Shown in pieces: positions 26,247 through 34,298 of a stretch of DNA of 64,000 bases (its first letter is position 1; each line of letters starts with the position of its first letter). Location: NCBI RefSeq assembly GCF_012726295.1, contig NZ_JABAOB010000008.1, forward strand, positions 186,001-250,000, written 5' to 3'. The notes beneath the pieces were generated by a model, which ran no database searches, was not told the origin of the DNA, and saw only the letters and a program-made list of their open reading frames with translations. A program made the translations under genes and the position numbers. The DNA is from Chitinophaga sp. Ak27. GTDB taxonomy: Bacteria > Bacteroidota > Bacteroidia > Chitinophagales > Chitinophagaceae.

Positions 26247-27416
26247 TTAATAGTCGCCGGAGGCGCCACCACCGCCACCGCTGCCACCGCCAAAATCCAT
26301 ATTGTTCCCCGGTGTATGGGCTACGGGCGCATAGGTTTGCGCAATGATGAGCGACTCAATTTTTAGTTTATCTGCCAGGGAAGGATCTGCATCTTCTTCA
26401 TAAGTGAATCCGTGGTGCGGTACTTTCAGGTAGCGGATCAATGCCCAGGCGCCTACCGTTAACACCAACCCACCTAATACCATGGCAGTTTCCAGTGGCA
26501 TTACGCTATGATATACACGGATGGTAAATACGATGGCTGCCAGCAATATCATGCCGGTGCGTAACAGGATTGTATCTTTTTTGCGGATGCCGAGATAGAG
26601 GTATACAAGGGGTACTATCACTGTATACGCCCAGAAGAACGATGCGCCGGGAATGCTTTGCCCTGGCTGTAATTGGAGATCGAATAGTTCATTGCTCAGC
26701 TCCCGTACAACAAAGTAGTTGCCCGCTAAATATAATGTCAATAACGAAAGTACGGATACCACTGTTAAGCATTGGCGGTAATGTTTACAGGCAGGCTGCG
26801 CAATTCCTTTCCTGCACGCATAATATACGAGCAGCGAAAGCCCCATGATTAAAAAAGGGATCACCGTTCTGGAAACGACTCCTGTTCTAAGTGTTAGTAC
26901 AAATGTAAGTGCCACCAGAGCCAGGAAAGCTGCTGTTGCCATGACCATATCCGCAAAGCGGAGTGTAGCCATCAGCGTTAGCCCCAGTATCACCAGGCTC
27001 CAGATAAGCATAGAGTCGGTACCGTAAATAGCGAGACTACTCAACAGGAGCGATACCGCGCACCATAGTAACGCATCATCAACACCGGCGCGGAATAATT
27101 TCTTCTCCCGTAAAAATAATTCCAGCGCACCATAGCACAGGAGAGCGGCGAATATACAGAGGCCGCCAAAGTTTTTTTCATCTTTCATTGCCGACAGCGA
27201 TACCAGCGTGATGAATCCCAGTGAAAGGCCTACAACAATGAGCGTGAGGATAAAAAGCCCTGCCCGGATAATAGGATTGGGCGTATAAAAGTTGACCGGA
27301 TGTGCGGTAATAATAGCCTGGTAAGCAGCAGCATCGATACAGTCTTTTCGCAGCGCTTTTTCCGCTTCTTCTTTTATATCGAGATTGTTGAGGGTATCGT
27401 TATTATACGCGAGCAT
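26247..27416 (-). CDS. Multi-spanning membrane protein, partner of DUF2157 protein
   Basis: This 389-residue integral membrane protein has about ten predicted helices, such as LFILTLIVVGLSLGFITLVS, ALLWCAVSLLLSSLAIYG and MVLGGLVLTVGAWALIRYL. The C-terminus is a glycine-rich tail (GGGSGGGGGASGDY) of the type seen in small envelope proteins. It resembles the DUF4401-like membrane proteins that often pair with DUF2157 genes, but I am not certain of the family. Its start overlaps the end of the DUF2157 gene by 14 bases, which indicates translational coupling. The function is unknown. Confidence 0.75.
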   Translation of the reverse strand: MLAYNNDTLNNLDIKEEAEKALRKDCIDAAAYQAIITAHPVNFYTPNPIIRAGLFILTLIVVGLSLGFITLVSLSAMKDEKNFGGLCIFAALLCYGALELFLREKKLFRAGVDDALLWCAVSLLLSSLAIYGTDSMLIWSLVILGLTLMATLRFADMVMATAAFLALVALTFVLTLRTGVVSRTVIPFLIMGLSLLVYYACRKGIAQPACKHYRQCLTVVSVLSLLTLYLAGNYFVVRELSNELFDLQLQPGQSIPGASFFWAYTVIVPLVYLYLGIRKKDTILLRTGMILLAAIVFTIRVYHSVMPLETAMVLGGLVLTVGAWALIRYLKVPHHGFTYEEDADPSLADKLKIESLIIAQTYAPVAHTPGNNMDFGGGSGGGGGASGDY

Positions 27417-28383
27417 GTTTCATTTTTTTGTTGAGGTTAATCAGGAGCAGGATCACGGCGATGGCAGAGCCAATCATGTACAGTAGGCCAATATATATGG
27501 CGCCAATGTCCTCGGTGGCAAGGAGTAAACGCCCTACCAGTATGCTTAGACCAATATAGCCATACAATACAGTGATCAATACAAAGTAGAAGGAGCCTTC
27601 TTTAAACGCCTGCCGGAAAATATAGACAGCCACCAGCATCATGGCGCCAAGCCACAGGAGCCACTGCCAGTCGAATATAAACATGGCGGCAATGCAGGCA
27701 ATAAAAAAAATGTGTGCGCCGAAGTTCTGGTACGTAAAGGCGAAGTGCTTTTTGATATTTTTCCAGCCGGACAAAGTCGCCAGCAGCAAAAGAAATATGC
27801 CCAGTAGTGCGCCGGTGACCACAATTCGTTCGTTGCTGAAATCGTTGGCAGAAAGCAGTTGAAAAGGTGTTACTGCAATGCCCATCCAGGCGGCGAGGTT
27901 AGTAATAGCCATAGATAATACACCCAGGTGATCGAAGTAATAGGCGCTGAGTGTAAGTATGGCCAGGGGAATGAAAGTGGCCAGTCCGTAAGCGGTGCCG
28001 AAGGTATTGTACTGGAACTGCAGGTACCCGATAAAGGTCACAAAAGTAAGACAACCTAACAGCAACGCATAATCGAAAAAGGCATTGGGAGCTTTTACCT
28101 GTTGCCAGGAGAAGGGCAGCTTTTGCCGGATGCAGTAACCGAAACAGCCGGCACAGATCACGCCGATGATCAGCAGGATCACCTGGTGGCCGATGGTATC
28201 TATATTTTTATAGATAAGGATGCCGAGGCCGCCGCTGAGTAGTAATACGCCGAGATACAGCAATGTTTTGATTTCCCAGTGAACGGAAAACAAGCGGTGA
28301 GCTTCACTGCTTTTTACAGCATCCAGCGCAGTGTCGTTGATCAGTCCTTCCGCATGGAGATTTTCAAATACTTTAATGTTCAT
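27403..28383 (-). CDS. DUF2157 membrane protein
   Basis: This 326-residue protein has a cytosolic start (residues 1-40, ENLHAEGLINDTALDAVK) matching the DUF2157 entry helix bundle. About eight to nine transmembrane helices follow, beginning LLYLGVLLLSGGLGILIYKN and HQVILLIIGVICAGCFGYC. DUF2157 proteins are widespread bacterial membrane proteins without known activity. It is the first gene of a two-gene unit with the glycine-tailed membrane protein and diverges from the lactonase gene upstream. Confidence 0.85.
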   Translation of the reverse strand: MNIKVFENLHAEGLINDTALDAVKSSEAHRLFSVHWEIKTLLYLGVLLLSGGLGILIYKNIDTIGHQVILLIIGVICAGCFGYCIRQKLPFSWQQVKAPNAFFDYALLLGCLTFVTFIGYLQFQYNTFGTAYGLATFIPLAILTLSAYYFDHLGVLSMAITNLAAWMGIAVTPFQLLSANDFSNERIVVTGALLGIFLLLLATLSGWKNIKKHFAFTYQNFGAHIFFIACIAAMFIFDWQWLLWLGAMMLVAVYIFRQAFKEGSFYFVLITVLYGYIGLSILVGRLLLATEDIGAIYIGLLYMIGSAIAVILLLINLNKKMKHARV

Positions 28384-28516
28384 AATTGGAGTTAAAGAGC
28401 GGGTAATTGACGATTATAATACCTGCAATATACGATATCAGTACATAAAAGTATATATTGTGATGTAGTCCTGTAGCGGAACAGGCGAGAATAAAACGCA
28501 TTACAAAACACGTTAT

Positions 28517-29389
28517 ATGAAATTGTATCAGGCAGAATTATTGGCTGCATTGCCCGACGAACTGGGAGAAGGAGCTTGCTGGTGGCCCGAAAGAAACAGT
28601 TGGTGCTGGGTGGATATATTAGGGCATAAGATTTATTTGAGAGATGTTGATGGCCGGCAGCAAGCCTTTGATGCAGGTACTTATGTAAGTACACTGGTAC
28701 CGGTAACGGGTCGCAATGAGCTGCTGGTGGGGTTGAAAGACGGCGTGGCTTTTTTTTCGCCGGAGCATGGCATAGGGCCGCTGATAACAGTATTGCACGG
28801 AGCGCCACAACTGCGTTGTAATGACGGGAAGTGTGATCCGGCGGGCCGTTTATGGATAGGCACTATGCAGATGCCGGCCGCCGAAGGCACCGGCACGTTG
28901 TATTGTATTGCCGGCAAACAGGCGCCGGTAGTGAAGTTGCGGAGTGTTACCATTTCCAATGGGTTGGTATGGAGGGGTAATAAAATGTATTACAACGATA
29001 CGCATACGGGGACGGTACAGGAATTCAGTTATGACGGGCAGACAGGAGAAATTGTATTTACACGTATAGCGGTAAAGGTGCCTGAGGAGCTGGGCTACCC
29101 GGATGGTATGGCGATAGATGCCGATGGTATGTTATGGGTGGCGCAATGGGGTGGTAGTGGTGTTTATTGCTGGCATCCTGATACGGGAGCGTTGTTGGCT
29201 AAGGTGGAGGTGCCGGCGCCGCATGTGTCGTCTTGTGCTTTCGGCGGGCCAGACGGTCATGAAATGTTGATTACCACGGCGCGGGAACATATGACGGCGG
29301 CCGAGATAGCTAAGTATCCCTTGAGTGGCAGTGTGTTTCACGTGCGTCTTCCTGTTAAAGGCATGCCTGTCAATTACTTTAAGTATTAA
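28517..29389 (+). CDS. SMP-30/gluconolactonase-family lactonase
   Basis: This 290-residue beta-propeller of the SMP-30/regucalcin family probably opens sugar lactones such as gluconolactone, using a divalent metal. Metal and active-site motifs are GEGACWWPERNSWCWVDI with the first Glu, LRCNDGKCDPAGRLWIGTM with Asn and Asp, TISNGLVW, and LGYPDGMAIDADGMLWVAQW with the late Asp. There is no signal peptide, so it is cytosolic. It diverges from the DUF2157 gene. No sugar dehydrogenase is adjacent. Confidence 0.93.
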   Translation: MKLYQAELLAALPDELGEGACWWPERNSWCWVDILGHKIYLRDVDGRQQAFDAGTYVSTLVPVTGRNELLVGLKDGVAFFSPEHGIGPLITVLHGAPQLRCNDGKCDPAGRLWIGTMQMPAAEGTGTLYCIAGKQAPVVKLRSVTISNGLVWRGNKMYYNDTHTGTVQEFSYDGQTGEIVFTRIAVKVPEELGYPDGMAIDADGMLWVAQWGGSGVYCWHPDTGALLAKVEVPAPHVSSCAFGGPDGHEMLITTAREHMTAAEIAKYPLSGSVFHVRLPVKGMPVNYFKY

Positions 29390-29435
29390 TTATTTCTACA
29401 TATTAATGTTTCACAGTATTCTCCTGTTTTATTAG

Positions 29436-29443
29436 TATATTTG
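29436..29443 (+). promoter_or_regulatory. Candidate -7 element before GNAT-like gene
   Basis: TATATTTG matches TAnnTTTG in the gap after the lactonase gene. It is 124 bases before the chosen ATG, implying a long untranslated leader. The -33 element is unclear. Confidence 0.35.
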
Positions 29444-29566
29444 CAGGCGGAAAGAGCTTTTTTAAGGTATTTTAATACCAACCATGCTATCTTATTTCAA
29501 CTTCCCTTTTGCATAGGATACTTCCCATTATTACGCTACTTCGAGGAACATTGTGTAAAAATAATT

Positions 29567-29866
29567 ATGATCATGAAGGATTTTAAAATCATTGACAACA
29601 AAGAAGCCAGGCAGTTTGAAGCGCATATCGCAGGACAGCTGGCGAAAGTAATTTATGAAAGAAACGGTAGCCGTATTTTCCTGACAGGAGCTGAGGTACC
29701 GCCGGTGCTGGAAAAGCAGGGAGTGTTACCAATGATGCTGGGTAAAGTGATGGAGGAAATTTCAGCACAGAATATCCGCATGGTGCCTTCCAGCAAAAAA
29801 GTGGCAGAATTTGTACGTAGCCATCCGCAGTGGAAATCATTGCTGGCGCATGGTTTGCACATATAG
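29567..29866 (+). CDS. Small GNAT-like N-acetyltransferase (YjdJ type)
   Basis: This short protein of 99 residues resembles the compact GNAT family (YjdJ, Acetyltransf_CG), which uses acetyl-CoA on an unknown acceptor. The pattern is seen in DNKEARQFEAHIAGQLAKVIYE, FLTGAEVPPVLEKQGVLPMML, and the terminal IRMVPSSKKVAEFVRSHPQW. The usual HTxVP is GAEVPP here. The frame extends upstream to 29441, but the ATG at 29567 (or 29573) is the natural start because the family signature begins there. Cytosolic. Confidence 0.8.
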   Translation: MIMKDFKIIDNKEARQFEAHIAGQLAKVIYERNGSRIFLTGAEVPPVLEKQGVLPMMLGKVMEEISAQNIRMVPSSKKVAEFVRSHPQWKSLLAHGLHI

Positions 29867-29880
29867 TTCTTTGTTGGTTA

Positions 29881-30001
29881 CATTTGACATTTAGTTATTT
29901 AATTATTTGCCGACGGTCAACATCTACAGAATATAGAATGGCGGAAGAAACGGTAAATGCTTCACATCAGGCAAATAACTAAATAACTAAATATTCAAAT
30001 G
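29881..30001. repeat. Long inverted repeat with AAATAACT words
   Basis: The left arm (29881-29911) and right arm (29970-30001) pair almost completely and are built from iterated AAATAACT words. The inner 23 bases of each arm match with one mismatch, and a spacer of 58 bases lies between. The repeat fills the gap between two convergent genes and could end both transcripts. Its plan resembles the repeats at 13048 and 54782, although the words differ. Confidence 0.75.
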
Positions 30002-30007
30002 CCCTCA

Positions 30008-30508
30008 TTACCTGATCCCCAATTTCTCTTTCACAGCCGGCATGAGGTCGTCGGATGGTGCGGATACTAATACCGCGTCTCTGGAGTTATCAATCACGAG
30101 CGTGTAGCCTTTTTCGTTAGCCACCGCCTTTAAAATCTTTTTAGCTTTATCTAATAATGGTGTGAGTAATTCCTGTTCCCTGGCAGCGATGCTCTGGTCA
30201 GACATCTCCTTGTATCGTTGAATGCTGGCCTGGGCAGATTTCAGTTCTCCAGTTTTTACCTCCAGCATGTTCTGGCTCATAGTTTTACTGGCACTGTCAA
30301 ATTCTGCCAATTTTTTCTTGTATTCTTCTATCAGTTGTTGCCCGTCTTTGTTCAGCTTGTCCTGCAGCAGATTTAAGCTATCGTTCGCCAGTTTGCTTTC
30401 TGGCATCAGCCCGATCATTTCCTGAAAATTGATATAGCCTGTTTTGGATTGAGCGGAAAGAACAGTACTTCCCATCAGTAATAAGAAAAGTGTACAGATA
30501 ATTTTCAT
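30008..30508 (-). CDS. OmpH/Skp-like periplasmic chaperone
   Basis: This 166-residue periplasmic protein belongs to the OmpH/Skp family that holds unfolded outer-membrane proteins. The signal peptide covers about residues 1-19 (ending VLSAQ). KTGYINFQEMIGLMPE is the beta-strand start of the body domain. A long coiled-coil tentacle follows (LLQDKLNKDGQQLIEEYKKK, MLEVKTGELKSAQASIQRY), and the chain returns to GYTLVIDNSRDAVLVSAPSDD. The frame opens five codons earlier, but MKIICTLFL gives the proper signal peptide. It diverges from the sigma factor gene, and no BamA or LpxD gene is nearby. Confidence 0.9.
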   Translation of the reverse strand: MKIICTLFLLLMGSTVLSAQSKTGYINFQEMIGLMPESKLANDSLNLLQDKLNKDGQQLIEEYKKKLAEFDSASKTMSQNMLEVKTGELKSAQASIQRYKEMSDQSIAAREQELLTPLLDKAKKILKAVANEKGYTLVIDNSRDAVLVSAPSDDLMPAVKEKLGIR

Positions 30509-30839
30509 CGGGATAATTTCCACAATATTAATCGTCCAGTTGTGAAATATTCTTTAAGATGAATATAATGTAATGTTAAAGTGACAAGAAAAGATTAAGC
30601 GATAAAAAAGCCATGAAATAGCGATTGGTAGCGGAACGTGTCGGATTTTGACGGGCTTTATAAGCATCGCACATTTCTTTTAAATTGGGTATAATTAATT
30701 GAAAAACAACGTAATGAATGCTTGCTCCACGAAAGTTTCCGCCCATGATCTCTTCTCCGTGAAAATTATTAGTAAAAGCGTAGGGGTAAATACCTCCATG
30801 GGTGTCGTATAATAAATCAGTTCAATTGGCAGAAGGAAT

Positions 30840-30847
30840 TATATTTG
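30840..30847 (+). promoter_or_regulatory. Candidate -7 element of the sigma/anti-sigma operon
   Basis: TATATTTG lies 23 bases before the ATG at 30871. It supports that start over the GTG at 30802, because transcripts would begin after the GTG. The rest of the 347-base gap from 30524 shows nothing else recognisable. Confidence 0.45.
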
Positions 30848-30870
30848 ACGTTAGATATCAAACCCTACGC

Positions 30871-31443
30871 ATGGAATTTAGGCATCCGGGTACTGCAGTA
30901 CCGGAAATAGAAAACTCATTAACATTTGAACAGGTTTTTAAAACTCATTTTAAAGGCTTGCATGCGTATGCATGTACATTATTGAAAGATGAAGTGATGG
31001 CAGAGGAGATGGTACAAAATGTGTTTTGTAAACTCTGGGAAAAGTCCGGCGATATCACCATTAAGCAATCTGTTTCCGGCTACCTGTACCGCGCGGTATA
31101 TCATGAGTGTATCAACTATATCCGCCACCAGAAAGTAAAAGCCACGCATCAGGCACATACCAAATACCAGATGAGCAATGATCATAATACCGGCAATACC
31201 TCCGGTAAAGTAATATTAAGGGAGCTGGAAGAGAAGCTGGAACAAGCATTACAGGCACTTCCCGAAAAATGCCGGACCGTTTTTCAGCTGAGTCGCTTTG
31301 AAGAACTAAAATACCAGGAAATAGCTGACCGCCTGGATATCTCTATAAAAACCGTGGAAAATCAGATGGGGAAAGCTTTACGCTTACTACGACTCAACCT
31401 GGTAGATTTTCTGCCTTTGTTATTAATTTTGCTCCACCTGTAA
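30871..31443 (+). CDS. ECF-type RNA polymerase sigma factor
   Basis: This 190-residue extracytoplasmic-function sigma factor is of the kind paired with FecR in Bacteroidota. Region 2 includes FEQVFKTHFKGLHAYACTLL, EMVQNVFCKLWEKSG and SGYLYRAVYHECINYIRH. Region 4 is a helix-turn-helix with LEQALQALPEKCRTVFQLSR and YQEIADRLDISIKTVENQMG. A GTG at 30802 would add 23 residues, but the ATG at 30871 fits both the family length and the TATATTTG box upstream. The downstream FecR gene starts 10 bases later, so this sigma factor should be held inactive by it until the STN protein signals. Confidence 0.93.
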   Translation: MEFRHPGTAVPEIENSLTFEQVFKTHFKGLHAYACTLLKDEVMAEEMVQNVFCKLWEKSGDITIKQSVSGYLYRAVYHECINYIRHQKVKATHQAHTKYQMSNDHNTGNTSGKVILRELEEKLEQALQALPEKCRTVFQLSRFEELKYQEIADRLDISIKTVENQMGKALRLLRLNLVDFLPLLLILLHL

Positions 31444-31453
31444 AAGTGAATCT

Positions 31454-32440
31454 GTGAAACAACAACCTGACAATATAAACGATGATTTGCTGGTGAAATA
31501 CCTGCTGGATATCACTACGCCGGCGGAAAAAGCAGCGGTAACAACATGGTTGGCAGAGAAGGAAGATCATCAACGTTATTTCGAACACTTCCGGATTATC
31601 TGGGAAGAAAGTAAAAAGCTGGCGGTAGTAAGTACCGTGAATGAGCAGGATGCCTGGATGCGTTTTCAACAACGGGTAGGTACCAACGAAAGCAGTACCC
31701 GTATCATAAAGCTTGATACCAGCGCTTCGCCCTGGCGCAGTTTCCTACGCATCGCCGCTGTGCTCCTGGTATTAATAGGCGCCGCCGGAATATGGTTTAT
31801 TTCTCAAAGGGGCGCCAATGTTCCCACCATTGTGCGTTCGGGGGTAAAGATTAAGCAGGAAGTACTGCCCGATGGCTCTGAGGTAACGCTCAATAAGCAG
31901 TCTACCATCACCTATGCCGCCAACTTTAAAAAGGAAAGAAATATACACCTCACGGGAGAAGCATTTTTTAATGTTGCCCAGGATCCCGGGAAACCTTTTA
32001 CACTCAAGGTAAACGACGTAACGGTAAAAGTGCTGGGTACTTCGTTTAACGTAAAAAGTATCAATGGGAAAACAGAGGTAATCGTTGAAACCGGCGCAGT
32101 AGAAGTGAGTAAACATCATAACAGCGTACAGCTGAAACCACATGAGAAAGCCATCGTAACCGACGACGAAGCTGTACCCACCAAGCAAAGTAACACCGAT
32201 GAGCTGTACAATTATTACCGTACACAAACCTTTGTATGTAATGGTACACCGCTGTGGAAACTGGTGGATATCCTCAATGAAGCGTATGGCGTAAACATTG
32301 TTATTGCCAATAGTAGCAAACGTGATTTGCAGATAAATTCTACCTTCACCAACAGTTCGCTGGATAGTACATTAAATGTAATCGGGCTTACTTATGAGAT
32401 CACTGTGGAAAGGCAGGGATCACAAATCATCTTGAAATAA
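31454..32440 (+). CDS. FecR-type anti-sigma factor
   Basis: This 328-residue inner-membrane anti-sigma factor binds the ECF sigma factor in the cytosol and senses an outer-membrane partner in the periplasm. The N-terminal 90 residues are cytosolic (LLVKYLLDITTPAEKAAVTT). A transmembrane helix lies at about 98-117 (FLRIAAVLLVLIGAAGIWFI). The FecR domain shows LPDGSEVTLNKQSTITYAANF, HLTGEAFFNVAQDPGKPFTL and VKVLGTSFNVKSING. A DUF4974-like C-terminal domain ends the protein (LDSTLNVIGLTYEI). Translation starts at GTG. Its usual partner is a TonB receptor with an STN domain; here the next gene has STN but no receptor barrel. Confidence 0.94.
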   Translation: MKQQPDNINDDLLVKYLLDITTPAEKAAVTTWLAEKEDHQRYFEHFRIIWEESKKLAVVSTVNEQDAWMRFQQRVGTNESSTRIIKLDTSASPWRSFLRIAAVLLVLIGAAGIWFISQRGANVPTIVRSGVKIKQEVLPDGSEVTLNKQSTITYAANFKKERNIHLTGEAFFNVAQDPGKPFTLKVNDVTVKVLGTSFNVKSINGKTEVIVETGAVEVSKHHNSVQLKPHEKAIVTDDEAVPTKQSNTDELYNYYRTQTFVCNGTPLWKLVDILNEAYGVNIVIANSSKRDLQINSTFTNSSLDSTLNVIGLTYEITVERQGSQIILK

Positions 32441-32455
32441 TAGCCGCTGTATTGT

Positions 32456-34225
32456 ATGCCACTATCCAAGTCATTGCTAACCTTGTTCGTTGTTTGCGTG
32501 TTGTCGCTTACTGCCGGCGCCCAGGGCTTATTAAACAAGACCGTGCGTGTTAATGTGAAAGACCGCCCGCTGGCCGAAGTATTGACCACCATCAGTAAGC
32601 AGGGACATTTTTATTTTTCGTACCTGACAACTGTATTGCCCCAGGATAGCCTGGTGAGCATATCCGCAACGGATAAAACAGTAAGACAGGTGTTAGATCT
32701 TTTGTTAGATGGGGACTACATCTATAAAGAATCTGGTAATTATATTATTCTCTTAAAGAAAACGACCGGACAAAATTACTACCTGGTCACGGGCGTGGTA
32801 ACGGACAAAAGCACAGGGCAGCGACTACCTAATGCCAGCGTGTATGAACGAACGCAACTCATTTCAACACTTACCAACAGCGATGGTTATTTCCGGCTGC
32901 GGTTAAAGGATAGATATCCTACCGCAGCCATCAGCGTTAGTAAGGACCTGTATGCAGATACTTCGCTGTTATTGAGCACCGGGCGTGACCAGGACGTGGA
33001 AGTGAGTATTTCACCTACTACCTATCAGCTTAAAACAGTGGATATCACCGGGCACCAGGTGGAGAAAAGATGGTTTGGTAAAGTGTTTCTGTCGCCCCGG
33101 CAGAAATTAACCAGTTTAAACATTGGCGCCTTTTTCGCCGACAAGCCTTACCAGTTTTCACTTACGCCGGGCCTGGGTTCTCACGGGAGAATGAGCGGGC
33201 AGGTAGTGAATAAATTTTCATTTAACCTGTTAGGTGGCTATGCTGCCGGGGTAGATGGATTAGAGGTGGGTAGTATTTTCAATATCGTAAAGCATGATAT
33301 GCAGTATGTGCAGCTGGCGGGTATCTTCAACATTGTAGGTGGTAAAACCCACGGCGTACAACTGGCAGGGATTCACAACAACGTGCTGGATTCCATGAAG
33401 GGCGTACAGGCATCTGGTCTGAGCAATATTATAGAAGGAAGTATGCGTGGCGTACAGTTGTCGGGTGTAGTGGGCCAGGTGTATAAAAATATGACGGGCG
33501 CGCAGGTACAGGGTGTGATTGGTATTGTACGGCAAGACATGAATGGATGGCAGGTAGCCGGTATACATAACTACAGCGGCGGTAACATGGGAGGCGTACA
33601 GGTGAGTGGTATAACCAACTATAATCGTCATGATGCAGACGGCGTGCAGGTAGCCGGCGCCGGTAATATAAACCGCGGAGTGATGAAAGGCGTACAGGTT
33701 GGGAGCTTGTTTAACTACGCGAGGCGGGTAGACGGCGTACAGATAGGGTTGGTGAATATTGCAGATACCGTAAACGGATATAGCATCGGGATCGTTAATA
33801 TTGTGCGGAAGGGATATAAGAAAGTAGCCTTGTACAGTACCGATCTATTACCTTTGAATGTGGCCTGGAAAACCGGTGGCAGCAAGCTATACAGCATTTT
33901 GCTGGGAGGTTATCAACCGGGTCTTCACCAGCGCTGGGCCATCGGATATGGCATTGGAAAAAGGATTCCTTTCAGTAAAGTATGGGCGCTAACCACTGAA
34001 GCTACTGTGCAGAATTTTTTCCAGGGCAGCTGGAATTATAAATCGGAGCTGTACACACTGCAGCCTGCTATCAATGTGCAGTTGGCAAAAGGTATTAGCT
34101 TATTTGCCGGACCTACGTTTATGGTGGGAGAGAATGGTAAGGATAATAAAATATCTCCCAATTATCATTATATACGCGTGGATAACCGCTGGCTGGGCTG
34201 GCAGGCAGGTATCAGCATTTTTTAA
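32456..34225 (+). CDS. STN-domain surface protein with tandem 16-residue repeats
   Basis: This 589-residue exported protein is the likely signal partner of the FecR protein. A signal peptide covers about residues 1-22. An STN domain follows at about 24-100 (VNVKDRPLAEVLTTISKQGH), which in related systems touches FecR. A carboxypeptidase-regulatory-like domain spans about 107-185 (VVTDKSTGQRLPNASVY). The TonB plug and barrel expected next are absent. Residues about 266-455 consist instead of 10 or more tandem repeats of 15-16 residues with the pattern GVQxAGIxN (for example HGVQLAGIHNNVLDSM). The C-terminal 130 residues are beta-rich and end like an outer-membrane strand. The repeats recall surface repeats annotated in Leptospira as LA_2272, a comparison from memory. 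It starts 15 bases after fecR. Confidence 0.85.
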   Translation: MPLSKSLLTLFVVCVLSLTAGAQGLLNKTVRVNVKDRPLAEVLTTISKQGHFYFSYLTTVLPQDSLVSISATDKTVRQVLDLLLDGDYIYKESGNYIILLKKTTGQNYYLVTGVVTDKSTGQRLPNASVYERTQLISTLTNSDGYFRLRLKDRYPTAAISVSKDLYADTSLLLSTGRDQDVEVSISPTTYQLKTVDITGHQVEKRWFGKVFLSPRQKLTSLNIGAFFADKPYQFSLTPGLGSHGRMSGQVVNKFSFNLLGGYAAGVDGLEVGSIFNIVKHDMQYVQLAGIFNIVGGKTHGVQLAGIHNNVLDSMKGVQASGLSNIIEGSMRGVQLSGVVGQVYKNMTGAQVQGVIGIVRQDMNGWQVAGIHNYSGGNMGGVQVSGITNYNRHDADGVQVAGAGNINRGVMKGVQVGSLFNYARRVDGVQIGLVNIADTVNGYSIGIVNIVRKGYKKVALYSTDLLPLNVAWKTGGSKLYSILLGGYQPGLHQRWAIGYGIGKRIPFSKVWALTTEATVQNFFQGSWNYKSELYTLQPAINVQLAKGISLFAGPTFMVGENGKDNKISPNYHYIRVDNRWLGWQAGISIF

Positions 34226-34298
34226 TTTTTTACCGGATTGGTATAGGGGTAGAAGTTCCTCAACGTGTCGTTATGCTGTACGTAATAACAAACATAGT

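Noticed and set aside
30802..30870. GTG start extending the sigma factor by 23 residues
   Set aside because: A TATATTTG promoter box lies inside the extension and the added residues do not fit region 1 or 2 of ECF factors.
33251..33820. Regular DNA periodicity considered as a CRISPR-like array
   Set aside because: The period of 45-48 bases follows codons of a protein repeat in an open frame, and units vary at DNA level. There are no identical repeats with unique spacers.
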